A DNA stretch of 64,000 bases, taken from assembly GCA_018661465.1 (NCBI GenBank), contig JABJIC010000023.1, forward strand, positions 1 through 64,000, in the 5' to 3' direction. The notes beneath the pieces are model-generated. The model was not told the DNA's origin. It did no database searches and worked only from the letters and a program-made list of their open reading frames with translations. Below, piece after piece: positions 29,738 to 42,263 of this stretch (position 1 is the first letter of the stretch; each line of letters starts with the position of its first letter). A program made the position numbers and the translations under genes. Source of the DNA: Gammaproteobacteria bacterium. GTDB taxonomy: Bacteria > Pseudomonadota > Gammaproteobacteria > Pseudomonadales > Pseudohongiellaceae.

Positions 29738-32032
29738 ATGCTCAGCAAAGATTTAGAGACTACCCTCGGTGATGCTTTTAAGAGCGCACGGAAAAAACGT
29801 CATGAATTCATGACGGTAGAGCACCTATTGCTTGCACTTCTTGATAATGAAGTAGCCTCTTCTGTGCTTCTAGCCTGCGATTGCGACCTCAGCCGTCTTC
29901 GTGGAGAGTTAGTAGATTTCGTCGATGCCACCACTCCATTGATACCAGAAACCGAATCAAACAGAGAGACTCAGCCAACCCTGGGTTTTCAACGGGTTCT
30001 GCAAAGAGCTGTATTCCATGTGCAATCCTCGGGCAAACGGGAGGTGACTGGCGCTAATGTGCTAGTGGCCATATTCAGCGAGCAGGAAAGTCAGGCTGTT
30101 TATTTTCTCAAACAACAGGACATTGCGCGCATCGACATAGTGAATTACATAACCCATGGCATATCCAAGATCCCGGGCCATTTTGGAAACGGAGAGCCGA
30201 ATACAGAACAGCACGATGCCGAGGTGCCTAATGAAGAGTCCAACAGTGCTCTGGAAAACTTTGCAACCAACCTCAATATTGAAGCAGCAGAAGGCCGTAT
30301 AGACCCTCTAATAGGCCGGGAAGAAGAGGTCACTCGAGTCATCCAGGTGCTCTCCCGTCGTCGCAAGAATAATCCGCTTTTGGTTGGTGAGTCTGGTGTT
30401 GGCAAGACAGCAGTAGCCGAAGGCTTGGCCAAGCATATCGTTGAAGAGAACGTACCTGACGTGCTGGCGGAAAGCGTCATCTACTCTCTCGATCTGGGAG
30501 CTCTGTTGGCCGGCACCAAATATAGAGGCGACTTTGAAAAGCGTTTTAAGGCGCTTCTGGGTGAGTTGAAGGAAAACCCCCACGCCGTACTATTCATCGA
30601 TGAAATTCACACGATAATCGGTGCTGGAGCTGCCTCAGGTGGCGTCATGGATGCGTCAAATCTGCTTAAGCCGGTGCTTACATCAGGCAATATGAGATGC
30701 ATCGGTTCTACGACATATCAGGAATATAGAGGCATTTTCGAGAAAGATCGTGCATTATCACGTCGATTTCAAAAGATCGACGTAGATGAGCCGGATGTAG
30801 ACACAACATATCGCATACTCAAGGGATTGAAATCCCGATTTGAAGAACATCATGACCTTCGCTATAGCGACAATGCCCTGAAAGCGGCGTCAGAACTGGC
30901 AGGGCGCTATATCAATGACCGCTACATGCCAGACAAGGCAATCGATGTTATCGATGAAGCGGGGGCTTTTCAGCGCCTGCAGCCTGCCAGCAAGCGCAAG
31001 AAGCTGATCCAGGCAACGGATATGGAAAAAGTAGTCGCCGCGATCGCACGAATACCGCCGAAGCATGTCTCTACCTCCGATGTTGAGGCGCTGAAGAATC
31101 TGGAATCCAACCTGAAGATGGTTGTATTCGGCCAGGACAAGGCTATCGACTCTATGACTACGGCTATCAAGCTGTCTCGAGCCGGGTTAAACGATGGCGA
31201 GAAGCCTATTGGCTCATTCCTGTTCTCCGGTCCCACCGGGGTCGGTAAAACCGAGGTCAGCAAGCAATTAGCAAAAATTATGGGCATCGAGCTTCTGCGC
31301 TTTGATATGTCTGAGTATATGGAGCGTCATACCGTATCTCGCTTGATTGGTGCTCCTCCAGGGTATGTGGGCTTTGATCAGGGCGGCTTACTGACCGAGG
31401 CCATTGCCAAAAACCCCCATTGTGTACTTCTTCTGGATGAGATTGAAAAGGCACACCCGGATGTTTTTAATCTGCTATTGCAGGTCATGGATCACGGCAC
31501 ATTAACGGACAACAACGGTCGCCAAGCTGATTTTAGAAACGTGATTTTGATTATGACAACTAATGCAGGAGCGCAAGAAATGGCGCGCGCTTCCATCGGT
31601 TTTAGCGAACAAGACCACACCACTGACGGCATGGAAATTATCAAGAAGGCCTTCACGCCTGAATTTCGCAACCGCCTGGACAGCATTATTCAGTTCGGCG
31701 CGCTGACCGTAGAAACTATCAGAACCGTAGTGGACAAATTTCTGGTGGAATTGCAGGTACAGCTGGACGAGAAGAAGGTCCTCTTACACCTTGATGCCGA
31801 TGCTACGGAATGGTTCGTAACCCATGGTTACAGCGAATCAATGGGTGCCCGGCCAATGGCTAGGCTGCTTCAGGAAAAATTAAAGAAGGCTCTGGCAGAA
31901 GACATTCTGTTTGGAAAGCTGGCCGGAAATGGCGGAGATGTTTTCGTGTCCGTTAAGGACGGAGAAATCAGCCTCGAGATAAAAGGCCGACAGCAGCAAG
32001 TCAAAAAGGAACTCAGTAAAGCGGAAAAGTAG
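29738..32032 (+). CDS. clpA: ATP-dependent Clp protease ATPase subunit ClpA
   Basis: 764 residues, near the 758 of E. coli. An N-terminal ClpN double repeat (1-145) is followed by AAA+ module D1 with Walker A GESGVGKTA (near 216) and Walker B VLFIDEIHTI, and module D2 with Walker A GPTGVGKTE (near 498) and Walker B VLLLDEIEKAHP. It unfolds substrates and feeds them to ClpP. ClpS, Aat and Bpt, all encoded nearby, supply N-end rule substrates. AGGA precedes the ATG. It converges with infA. Confidence 0.97.
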   Translation: MLSKDLETTLGDAFKSARKKRHEFMTVEHLLLALLDNEVASSVLLACDCDLSRLRGELVDFVDATTPLIPETESNRETQPTLGFQRVLQRAVFHVQSSGKREVTGANVLVAIFSEQESQAVYFLKQQDIARIDIVNYITHGISKIPGHFGNGEPNTEQHDAEVPNEESNSALENFATNLNIEAAEGRIDPLIGREEEVTRVIQVLSRRRKNNPLLVGESGVGKTAVAEGLAKHIVEENVPDVLAESVIYSLDLGALLAGTKYRGDFEKRFKALLGELKENPHAVLFIDEIHTIIGAGAASGGVMDASNLLKPVLTSGNMRCIGSTTYQEYRGIFEKDRALSRRFQKIDVDEPDVDTTYRILKGLKSRFEEHHDLRYSDNALKAASELAGRYINDRYMPDKAIDVIDEAGAFQRLQPASKRKKLIQATDMEKVVAAIARIPPKHVSTSDVEALKNLESNLKMVVFGQDKAIDSMTTAIKLSRAGLNDGEKPIGSFLFSGPTGVGKTEVSKQLAKIMGIELLRFDMSEYMERHTVSRLIGAPPGYVGFDQGGLLTEAIAKNPHCVLLLDEIEKAHPDVFNLLLQVMDHGTLTDNNGRQADFRNVILIMTTNAGAQEMARASIGFSEQDHTTDGMEIIKKAFTPEFRNRLDSIIQFGALTVETIRTVVDKFLVELQVQLDEKKVLLHLDADATEWFVTHGYSESMGARPMARLLQEKLKKALAEDILFGKLAGNGGDVFVSVKDGEISLEIKGRQQQVKKELSKAEK

Positions 32033-32051
32033 ATTCTAAGCCGGATTGAAG

Positions 32052-32270
32052 CTATCGAGCGCGGTAAGTAATTCGACCCTTGGTCAAATCATAGGGAGTC
32101 AGTTCTACGCGAACCTGATCACCTGTGAGTATGCGAATATAGTTCTTTCGCATTTTCCCAGAGATATGCGCAGTAACGATATGTCCGTTCTCTAGTTTAA
32201 CGCGGAACATGGTATTGGGAAGGGTATCTACCACTTCTCCTTCCATTTCAATTTGATCTTCTTTTGCCAT
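32052..32270 (-). CDS. infA: Translation initiation factor IF-1
   Basis: 72 residues, exactly the usual length: a single S1-type OB fold ([21 protein letters not shown] ... GRITYRAR). It binds the ribosomal A site during initiation. It lies 78 bases after bpt on the same strand and converges on clpA, reproducing the conserved clpA/infA/aat arrangement of Gammaproteobacteria. Confidence 0.98.
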   Translation of the reverse strand: MAKEDQIEMEGEVVDTLPNTMFRVKLENGHIVTAHISGKMRKNYIRILTGDQVRVELTPYDLTKGRITYRAR

Positions 32271-32348
32271 CGATAAACCCCAAATTTAGTTGCGGCGGCA
32301 TTGTGCCGGATTTTCTTAAGATAAGCAAAGCCCACGGGGGATTGAGAG

Positions 32349-33068
32349 CTAATTCACCAAGCACCATCGACCTTCAATGAATAGTTCCAGCGGCCGGAAA
32401 TCACTCTTGTAATTCATCTTGGGACAATCTTTTATCCAGTAACCCAAAAACAGGTAAGGGCGATGCATTTTTGCTGCCTGCTGAATTTGCCACAGAATCA
32501 CATAAATACCCAGAGAGCGGCGGCTCTGTTCCGGGTCAAAGAAGGTGTAAACGGCAGACAAGCCATGCTCGAGTATATCTACCACGCTCACCGCCAGCAG
32601 ATCTTCACCACAGTAAAAGCTGTAGAAGCGGGTTGACTCCGTGCCATTACAAATGAAGGCATCGAATTGCTCCGGACTAGCAGGGTACATGTCCCCATCT
32701 TTGTGCCGGGTGTTTATGTAATCCTTATAGAGAGGGTAGGCCTGAGTTTTATCAAGCTCTTCCGACTCAAGAACTTTTAGATCTTCGTTATTCTTAAGTA
32801 TCTTTCTATACCGCCTGCCGGGTTCAAACTTATCTACCGGAACACGGCAGGAAATGCATGCCTGACAAGAATCGCAGTCGGGGCGATAGAGATGAGCGCC
32901 ACTTCGACGAAAACCCATTTGGCTCAAGGAACTATTTAGTGCCTGGTCTATTTTTAACTCAGGATCTACAAATACCGTAGTCGCCAACTCATCAGACTTA
33001 TAACTACAGTCATGGGGGGCGGTACGGAAAAGCTTGATTGATTTTGTGAGTTTCGACTTGGAGTTCAT
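32349..33068 (-). CDS. bpt: Aspartate/glutamate leucyltransferase Bpt (arginyltransferase family)
   Basis: 239 residues. The cysteine cluster CDSCQACISCRVPV (near residue 68) and GYWIKDCPKMNYKSDFRP near the end are diagnostic of the Ate1/Bpt family. Bacterial Bpt transfers leucine from Leu-tRNA to proteins with N-terminal Asp or Glu, making them ClpS substrates. The start overlaps the aat stop by four bases (ATGA), so the two transferases are translationally coupled. Confidence 0.93.
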   Translation of the reverse strand: MNSKSKLTKSIKLFRTAPHDCSYKSDELATTVFVDPELKIDQALNSSLSQMGFRRSGAHLYRPDCDSCQACISCRVPVDKFEPGRRYRKILKNNEDLKVLESEELDKTQAYPLYKDYINTRHKDGDMYPASPEQFDAFICNGTESTRFYSFYCGEDLLAVSVVDILEHGLSAVYTFFDPEQSRRSLGIYVILWQIQQAAKMHRPYLFLGYWIKDCPKMNYKSDFRPLELFIEGRWCLVN

Positions 33069-33889
33069 TGGCTGTCTTTTTCTAGAGGCTGTGCTTTGGC
33101 CAAGAGTTCAGCCGAAGGCTCGGTTGAGGGTTTAATCGAGGGCTTAATCGAGGGTTCAATCAAAAGCTCAGACATGAATTCAAATTTTAGATCATCGTCA
33201 AAAGACCAGGGACCTTTGAAGTTTTCGAGAACAGCTAGAGCCTCAATCTCTTCTCCAAAGTTTGATCTACTGATTTCAAATGCGCCGAGAGAAACAAGAT
33301 GATCGCTGCTGACCTGGCAGTCCACTAATTTAAATCCCCAGCGCTTTAATTGCTGCATCAGATAGACAAGTGCAATCTTCGAAGCGTTGTCTGCCTTGCT
33401 AAACATCGATTCACCAAAGAATACGCCGCCGATTGCTACACCGTATAAGCCACCGAGAAGGGAACCATCCTGTTCATCCCATACTTCAACTGAATGGGCA
33501 AAGCCAGCCTCATGCAAGTCACAATACGCTTCCTGCATTTCTTCAGTTATCCAGGTGCCAGTATGATCATCCCGTTGACCCGCACAGCAGAAAATCACTT
33601 GAGAGAAATCTTCATCCAGGCTCAAACGCCAATTGCTGCGTCGCAGCTGCTTACGCAGACTACGGGAAATTTTTAGAGTATCGGGCCGAAGCACCATTCG
33701 AGGGTCAGGGCTCCACCAGAGAATCGGTTGTTCCTCTGAATACCAGGGAAAAATACCTGAACTATAAGCCTTGAGAAGTCTATCAACAGAAAGATCTCCG
33801 CCAACCGCCAGTAAACCATTAGGCTCCAGAAGGGCCTCGCTCAATGGCGGGAATTCAAGCTTGTCCTCATCAATCCAGCATAGGGACAT
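33065..33889 (-). CDS. aat: Leucyl/phenylalanyl-tRNA-protein transferase Aat
   Basis: 274 residues, longer than the usual 230-240. The motif GIFPWYSEEQPILWWSPDPR (near residue 46) and GGVFFGESMFSK are diagnostic. It adds Leu or Phe to proteins with N-terminal Lys or Arg, marking them for ClpS/ClpA. The extra C-terminus consists of a 4-residue repeat (S-I-K-P/S-T-E-P) followed by a charged end, and arises from a 12-bp DNA repeat. It forms an operon with bpt and probably infA. Confidence 0.94.
   Translation of the reverse strand: MSLCWIDEDKLEFPPLSEALLEPNGLLAVGGDLSVDRLLKAYSSGIFPWYSEEQPILWWSPDPRMVLRPDTLKISRSLRKQLRRSNWRLSLDEDFSQVIFCCAGQRDDHTGTWITEEMQEAYCDLHEAGFAHSVEVWDEQDGSLLGGLYGVAIGGVFFGESMFSKADNASKIALVYLMQQLKRWGFKLVDCQVSSDHLVSLGAFEISRSNFGEEIEALAVLENFKGPWSFDDDLKFEFMSELLIEPSIKPSIKPSTEPSAELLAKAQPLEKDSQ
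33117..33164 (-). repeat. 12-bp tandem repeat at the 3' end of aat
   Basis: Four units of 12 bases (33117-33128, 33129-33140, 33141-33152, 33153-33164) differing at a few positions each. They encode a Pro-containing four-residue repeat in the extra tail of Aat and look like in-frame slippage. Confidence 0.75.
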
Positions 33890-33904
33890 TCGCTTCCCAG
33901 CTCC

Positions 33905-35088
<1,184 letters not shown>

Positions 35089-37413
35089 TTGAAAAACGCG
35101 ACAACGAACAAAGGACATCAAGACCCAGAAGTAAACACGGTCATGCAGCGTCTGTTAAGAGAGGGGACACTTATTGTCTATTCTCTACTGGCTCTGTTTC
35201 TACTGATCGCTCTGGTGAGCTATTCCACTGATGATCCGGGATTCAACACCACCGGCAATGGAGAGGAAGTACAGAATGCGGTCGGGGTCTCCGGCGCATG
35301 GCTTGCCGACGTGCTGTGGAATCTGCTTGGCTATATGGCATACGCGTTTCCGGCTTTGCTTCTCTATAAGGTATACACCTCTTTTCGGGAAGATGTACTG
35401 GAGTCTGAGTTTTCATGGCCTTTGTTTGCGTTAAAATTCGTTGGCTTTATTTTGCTGGTGATCTCTGCCTGTGGCCTGGCAACTCTTCATTTCGATATCG
35501 ACCCTGCGTTACCTTCAGCCGGCGGAATTCTTGGCTCCTTGATCGCCGATCTTTCCTCACCTGTGCTGGCAACGCTGGGAAGCACCTTGCTGCTGTTTGC
35601 CATATTTCTGTTCGGGCTCACTATCACCATAGCCATTTCCTGGTTAGCGGTAATCGATAAGCTGGGATACTGGACCTTGCACCTCGGTTCCACCACCGTG
35701 AGCAAATTCCAGAAATGGGCAGAAGACCGAAAACAACAACTAGCGACCAAAGAAAGACTGGAGAGCCGCAAGAAAGTTTTGGATATTCATATCCAGAAGG
35801 AAAAGAAACGTGTACCTCCGAAGATCAAAGCGCCAGTTGCCAAGAAACCCGTAAAGAGTGTTCGTGTAGAAAAAGAAAAGCAGGGGGCCCTGTTCGCTGC
35901 TTCTTCGATTAAGGAATTGCCAGCCATCGGCCTGCTTGACGCCTGGCAGGAAACCAATGACTCAGGATTTTCCAAAGAGTCTCTTGAGGCAATGTCCAAA
36001 TTACTGGAACTTAAACTTTTGGACTTCGGTATAGAGATTGAAGTGACCGCTGTAAATCCCGGCCCGGTAATTACCCGCTTCGAAGTTCAACCCGCACCAG
36101 GAATCAAAGTGAGTCGTATCACAAACCTTGCTAAAGATTTGGCAAGGTCACTGGCAATTGTCTCGGTTCGTGTTGTTGAAGTTATCCCGGGAAAGACTGT
36201 AATTGGTATCGAGATACCGAACGAGAAGCGAGAGATAATTCAGCTTAGCCAGGTACTTTCCTCCCCTGATTTTGACCGAGCGGGGTCACCATTGAGCATG
36301 GCTCTTGGTCATGACATTGTTGGCAAACCCGTCATTGTTGATCTGGCAAAAATGCCTCACTTGTTAGTCGCGGGTACCACTGGTTCAGGTAAGTCTGTTG
36401 GTATCAATGCCATGATTCTCAGCTTGCTGTTCAAGTCTACACCTGAACAGGTGAGACTGATCATGATTGACCCGAAGATGCTCGAGCTCTCAGTTTACGA
36501 TGATATCCCTCATCTTCTGACGCCAGTGATCACCGACATGAAAGATGCTGCAAATGGTCTTAGATGGTGTGTAGCTGAGATGGAGCGTCGATATAAATTG
36601 ATGTCCTCATTAGGCGTCAGAAACCTTGCCGGGTTTAACAAAAAAGTTACAGAAGCCAAGAAGATGGGTAAGCCGATTCTCGACCCAACCTGGAAAGCTG
36701 ACCCCATGTTATTGGATGAAGAGCAATCAGCACCTGAACTGGATGCCCTGCCATGTATTGTCGTAATAGTAGACGAACTCGCCGACATGATGATGGTTGT
36801 TGGCAAGAAAGTTGAAGAGCTTATTGCCAGAATCGCCCAAAAAGCTCGAGCAGCTGGCATCCATCTAATTCTTGCTACTCAGCGGCCATCGGTAGATGTG
36901 CTGACCGGTTTGATTAAAGCCAACGTGCCAACCCGGCTCTCATTCATGGTTCAGTCAAAGGTTGATTCCCGAACCATTCTCGGTGAGGGCGGGGCAGAAC
37001 AGCTACTTGGCCATGGTGATATGTTATTCCTTCCTCCTGGTGGAGGAGTGCCAACGCGGGTTCATGGAGCTTTCGTCAGCGATGAAGAAGTTCACAGAGT
37101 TGCCGCTGACTGGCGAACACGAGGAGCTCCTGTCTATATCGAATCAATTACCCAGACTTCCGACGATCTCGATATGGGCGCTATGGGTGGCGGCTCTGGA
37201 GATGGTGAGGAAGCTGATGAGCTGTACGATGAGGCGGTGCGCTTTGTAACCGAATCCCGCAAGGCTTCCATCTCCGCGGTGCAGCGAAAACTTCGTATCG
37301 GTTACAACCGGGCTGCACGCATGATTGAATCAATGGAAGCGGCTGGGGTAGTATCTGAGATGAGCGGCAACGGCGCACGTGAAGTAATCGCGCCACCTCC
37401 ACCCCGCGACTAA
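35089..37413 (+). CDS. ftsK: DNA translocase FtsK
   Basis: 774 residues from a TTG at 35089; an in-frame ATG at 35143 is an alternative. Four membrane segments in residues 25-200 anchor it at the division septum. A short charged linker (about 205-270) replaces the very long Pro/Gln linker of E. coli. The motor has Walker [11 protein letters not shown] (near 429) and Walker [16 protein letters not shown]. The C-terminal gamma domain (about 700-765: [20 protein letters not shown]) reads KOPS sequences and activates XerCD. It pumps chromosome ends at division. lolA follows 21 bases later. Confidence 0.96.
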   Translation: MKNATTNKGHQDPEVNTVMQRLLREGTLIVYSLLALFLLIALVSYSTDDPGFNTTGNGEEVQNAVGVSGAWLADVLWNLLGYMAYAFPALLLYKVYTSFREDVLESEFSWPLFALKFVGFILLVISACGLATLHFDIDPALPSAGGILGSLIADLSSPVLATLGSTLLLFAIFLFGLTITIAISWLAVIDKLGYWTLHLGSTTVSKFQKWAEDRKQQLATKERLESRKKVLDIHIQKEKKRVPPKIKAPVAKKPVKSVRVEKEKQGALFAASSIKELPAIGLLDAWQETNDSGFSKESLEAMSKLLELKLLDFGIEIEVTAVNPGPVITRFEVQPAPGIKVSRITNLAKDLARSLAIVSVRVVEVIPGKTVIGIEIPNEKREIIQLSQVLSSPDFDRAGSPLSMALGHDIVGKPVIVDLAKMPHLLVAGTTGSGKSVGINAMILSLLFKSTPEQVRLIMIDPKMLELSVYDDIPHLLTPVITDMKDAANGLRWCVAEMERRYKLMSSLGVRNLAGFNKKVTEAKKMGKPILDPTWKADPMLLDEEQSAPELDALPCIVVIVDELADMMMVVGKKVEELIARIAQKARAAGIHLILATQRPSVDVLTGLIKANVPTRLSFMVQSKVDSRTILGEGGAEQLLGHGDMLFLPPGGGVPTRVHGAFVSDEEVHRVAADWRTRGAPVYIESITQTSDDLDMGAMGGGSGDGEEADELYDEAVRFVTESRKASISAVQRKLRIGYNRAARMIESMEAAGVVSEMSGNGAREVIAPPPPRD

Positions 37414-37434
37414 GAAATCACTACAGACGCTATT

Positions 37435-38094
37435 ATGAAAAGAAATCTTCACATCTTAAGTGCGACAGTGTTATTCACTGCCGCATTGCTAACTTTCCAG
37501 ACCGCTCAGGCACTGGAGGGAGATATAGAGAAACTCGACAACCTCCTTCAGCAAATCAATACCATGGAGTCGGAGGTTGTTCAGTTAATCGTGGAATCCG
37601 ATGGAGGCATCCTCGAAGAGTCTTCTATCAAGATGTACCTCAAGAAACCAAATGGCTTCTATTGGGAAACTATCGATCCATTTCCTGAATTAATCGTTAC
37701 AGACGGCGTGACACTATGGAACTATCAGCCTGATCTTGAGCAGGTAGTTATCGAAGACTGGGACAATAGCCGCTCGGAATTAGCCGCGCAGCTGCTTAGT
37801 GGCAGAACAGAAAATCTGGGAAACGAATACACAGTAGAATTAATGAGCCCAGTGAATAGCGACGAGTATCAGGAATTCGATTTAACCCCTATTAGGGCCG
37901 ATAGTATCTATCAACAAATCTCCATCAATTTCTTCGAACAGGAACTGGATGTAATTCATCTAAACAGCAAGAATGGTCAACAGACTGTATGGCGATTTGA
38001 GAACACCACTCGAAACCAATCTATTGCTGACGATACTTTCCTGTTCGTGCCTCCAGAAAACATCGAAATCATTGAAAACAGCTACACTCAATAA
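37435..38094 (+). CDS. lolA: Outer membrane lipoprotein carrier LolA
   Basis: 219 residues with a signal peptide ending QTAQALEGD near residue 27. The periplasmic beta-barrel fold of LolA is indicated by NGFYWETIDPFPELIVTDG and LWNYQPDLEQVVIEDWD. It carries lipoproteins from LolCDE to LolB. The order ftsK-lolA-(crcB)-serS is the conserved gammaproteobacterial one, with crcB in the place of rarA. Confidence 0.92.
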   Translation: MKRNLHILSATVLFTAALLTFQTAQALEGDIEKLDNLLQQINTMESEVVQLIVESDGGILEESSIKMYLKKPNGFYWETIDPFPELIVTDGVTLWNYQPDLEQVVIEDWDNSRSELAAQLLSGRTENLGNEYTVELMSPVNSDEYQEFDLTPIRADSIYQQISINFFEQELDVIHLNSKNGQQTVWRFENTTRNQSIADDTFLFVPPENIEIIENSYTQ

Positions 38095-38145
38095 GGCTTC
38101 AAAACAGTTTAAACAATCAGCCAACGGCGCTGGAAGGACTAATAC

Positions 38146-38523
38146 GTGTATTACTATATGGCCATAGCATTTGGCGGCGCTTTGGGTGCCGTTAGTCGTT
38201 ATTGGCTAAGCACCTCTATGGAGAAGATCAATGGCACTGGCTTCCCCTTGGGCACCTTCACCGTCAACATTCTTGGGTCTTTTCTTATAGGTGTTTTCTT
38301 CATTATTTTCGCTGAAAAGCTTCACTTGGTGGATCAATGGCGGCCGATTATCATCATTGGATTTCTTGGCGCAATGACAACTTTTTCCACTTTCTCACTG
38401 GATGCACTTTTGTTATTCCAGCAAGGTAACTACAATACCGCACTTTTGTACGTGCTGAGCAGCGTAGCCATGTGCTTATTTGCTGCTTTTTGCGGTATGC
38501 AACTGACTCGCGTGCTGCTCTGA
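38146..38523 (+). CDS. crcB: Fluoride ion channel CrcB (Fluc)
   Basis: 125 residues, four membrane helices. Motifs GGALGAVSRY, GTFTVNILGSFLIG and GFLGAMTTFSTFSLD (with the Phe box and the central sodium site) are typical of the fluoride exporter. The start is GTG, with GGAAGGA eight bases upstream. It acts as a dual-topology dimer in the inner membrane. I did not recognise a fluoride riboswitch in the 51 bases before it. Confidence 0.94.
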   Translation: MYYYMAIAFGGALGAVSRYWLSTSMEKINGTGFPLGTFTVNILGSFLIGVFFIIFAEKLHLVDQWRPIIIIGFLGAMTTFSTFSLDALLLFQQGNYNTALLYVLSSVAMCLFAAFCGMQLTRVLL

Positions 38524-38592
38524 TTACTACTCGCTTAGAACTTTTGTCATAAGCCTTCATAACTCTGATTAAAAACTAGCAGGACCAGATAA

Positions 38593-39869
<1,277 letters not shown>

Positions 39870-39870
<1 letters not shown>

Positions 39871-41270
39871 TGGAACGCCTACCCATATTCTTGAATATCA
39901 GGGATAAGCGTTGTGTAGTTGTAGGTGGTGGCCCGGTTGCAGCGAGAAAAGCAGAGTTATTACAGCGCTGTGGTGCTGAGCTGGAAATTATTGCCGAGCA
40001 TGCCTGCGACGATATTCAATCTATTTGCGACGCTGGCAAAGCCCAACTTCATTTAGAAAGTTTTCAAGAAAAGCATATCGATAAGGCTTGCCTGATAATC
40101 GCAGCCACCGATAGTGAGGAAACTAATCGTCTGGTGAGCGAATTGGCGCGAATTCAGAATATCCCGGTCAACGTTGTTGACCAACCCGATCTCTGCACCT
40201 TCATTCTTCCAGCCATTGTCGATCGGTCCCCAGTGCTTGTTGCGATTTCTTCGGGGGGCAGTTCTCCAGTTTTAAGTCGCAAACTTAAAGAGCTAACCGA
40301 AACCAGTTTACCAGACAGGATTAGCGATCTTGCGAACTTGCTTGCTTCATACCGGAGTCAGGTTAAAACAGAAATAGAATCATTCGATAGCCGCCTCAGA
40401 TTTTGGGAAGGCATATTGGACAGTGAAGTTCCCGAACTTGTCTATAGCGGTAATTCGTCCAAAGCTAATGAACTCATCAAGACTAAGCTTGAGCACTCCC
40501 GTAGCGACTCTGTAGGCAAACCCCTAACAGGTGAAGTTTATCTCGTCGGCGCAGGGCCGGGTGATCCAGACCTGCTTACTCTTCGCGCTCTAAGACTTAT
40601 GCATAAAGCTGATATCGTTCTTTATGACAGACTCGTTTCCGAGGAGATCATGAAAAAATGTCGGCCTGACGCGGAGAAGATCTATGTCGGCAAGGCGAGG
40701 GCAGATCATGCCGTGGAGCAAGAAACCATAAATCAAATGTTAGTAAGATTAGCCAAGGATGGAAATAGGGTGCTTCGCTTAAAGGGTGGTGATCCATTCA
40801 TTTTTGGAAGAGGCGGAGAAGAATTGGAGTCTCTCGCTGAGGCAGGTATTAGCTTTCAAATTGTTCCAGGAATTACAGCAGCATCTGGTTGCGCAGCCTA
40901 TGCAGGGATTCCGCTTACTCACCGAGATCATTCACAATCAGTACGTTTTCTTACTGGCCATACCAAAGATGGAGAGGTCCCTCTAGACTGGGACACTCTG
41001 GTGATAGAGCAACAGACTCTTGTTTTCTATATGGGCCTGGTGGGATTGCCTGTCATCTGCAGAGAACTAATCTCTCACGGCAAGAACGAGTCTACCCCAA
41101 TCGCAGTTATTCAACAGGGTACAACTCGAAACCAGAAAGTAGTTACGTCAACACTGAAAGAGATCGTAACTGAAGTAGATAGCGCACAGTTAAAAGCGCC
41201 GACAATGATCATTATCGGTGATGTGGTTAAACTGAGAGATGGACTCGATTGGTATAAAACAGAAAGCTAG
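39870..41270 (+). CDS. cysG: Siroheme synthase CysG (trifunctional)
   Basis: 466 residues. Residues 1-205 form the NAD-dependent precorrin-2 dehydrogenase/ferrochelatase half (VVGGGPVAARKAELL, SSGGSSPVLSRKLKE). Residues about 215-460 form the uroporphyrinogen III methyltransferase half (VGAGPGDPDLLTLRALRLM, LKGGDPFIFGRGGEE). It converts uroporphyrinogen III to siroheme for sulfite and nitrite reductases. It is coupled to serS by a one-base overlap and converges with tusE, overlapping it by four bases. Confidence 0.96.
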
Positions 41271-41605
41271 AGACAATTATCCGGTTTAGGTAAGCCCGCA
41301 ATCTTGCTAGCCGTTTTCGCCGGACTTCCTTTAAACAACTTCATCAGATAAACACTTCGACCTTTTTCCTTTCCCAGCTCTCTTTTTACCAGGCTAATTA
41401 GTGCTCGCGTGGCGGGGGACAATTGATGCCGCTTATAGAATTCACGAAGCAAGTTAATTACTTCCCAATGAGCCGGTCCGAGTTTGATACCTTCCTGAAT
41501 AGCCAGTTGCGAAGCAACTTCCTCATCCCAGTCTTGCAGAGATTTTAGGAAGCCTTCTTTGTCCAAGGCAATTTTTTGAGATTTCACATTTAGATGGTCA
41601 GTCAT
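41267..41605 (-). CDS. tusE: Sulfur relay protein TusE (DsrC family)
   Basis: 112 residues from ATG at 41605, eight bases after tusB; a TTG at 41623 would overlap tusB. The DsrC fold ends in KPDNCL, whose penultimate Cys is the sulfur-accepting residue. TusE takes persulfide from TusBCD and passes it to MnmA, encoded at 24969. Only the one C-terminal Cys is present, as expected for TusE rather than dissimilatory DsrC, which has two. Confidence 0.92.
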   Translation of the reverse strand: MTDHLNVKSQKIALDKEGFLKSLQDWDEEVASQLAIQEGIKLGPAHWEVINLLREFYKRHQLSPATRALISLVKRELGKEKGRSVYLMKLFKGSPAKTASKIAGLPKPDNCL

Positions 41606-41613
41606 GGTCTGAC

Positions 41614-41904
41614 TCAGAACCAATTGACAAGTTTGTCGTGTTCACAGCACAGATCGACAAAGCCTTCGTAGTCCAGCAGCTTTGATTCCGCCAGGTTTTT
41701 ATCGGCAGGTCCTCTTGCCAATAGATCTTCGCTCAGACAATAGACTTCAAATCCCTTTGCTAAAAGATCATCTAGCTCGTTCTGGTAGCTGTAGTAAACG
41801 CCGTCCTCGAGAAGCATCAATGCATCGCCTTGCTTGAGAAGAGGAGCGCAAGAGCTAAGCAGACCTTTAGCAGGGCTCTTGCTTATTGTATGAAGAGTAC
41901 TCAT
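41614..41904 (-). CDS. tusB: Sulfur relay subunit TusB (DsrH family)
   Basis: 96 residues, the expected size. The LLEDGVYYS segment is typical of TusB/DsrH. It forms a TusB2C2D2 hexamer that relays sulfur from TusA to TusE for tRNA thiolation. It overlaps tusC by four bases (41901-41904), indicating coupling. Confidence 0.9.
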   Translation of the reverse strand: MSTLHTISKSPAKGLLSSCAPLLKQGDALMLLEDGVYYSYQNELDDLLAKGFEVYCLSEDLLARGPADKNLAESKLLDYEGFVDLCCEHDKLVNWF

Positions 41905-42260
41905 AGATTGATCACGCTTTTCGAATTCTGAATCAGCTCAGCGATGAGATCTGAATCTGCGACCTTGGCCTTAATCACAAGTTCCTGTTGAGTAAGATTG
42001 CGGCTACTGAGCGAATTCTTATCGACGTAGACATTCTCTATGCCATAAAGATCGAAAGCTTCAAGCGCAGCGCCCACAGGTTTGCTAGCTATTGCCTCGG
42101 GGGACTGGTTCGATAGCAATTGATATACGCCATCATCGAGGAAAACATAATTTATTTTTTGCTCAAATACAGCAGCAGCCAAGGCTATATCCATACACAG
42201 CTTGCTATTGTTTTCACCGTAAGGTGCTGCTCGACTGATAAATGTTATTGAATCACTCAT
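41901..42260 (-). CDS. tusC: Sulfur relay subunit TusC (DsrF family)
   Basis: 119 residues. The motif RAAPYGENNSKLCMDIALAAA at the start and VFLDDGVYQL are characteristic of TusC. It starts three bases after the tusD stop and overlaps tusB, so tusDCBE is a tight operon on the minus strand. Confidence 0.92.
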   Translation of the reverse strand: MSDSITFISRAAPYGENNSKLCMDIALAAAVFEQKINYVFLDDGVYQLLSNQSPEAIASKPVGAALEAFDLYGIENVYVDKNSLSSRNLTQQELVIKAKVADSDLIAELIQNSKSVINL

Positions 42261-42263
42261 AGG

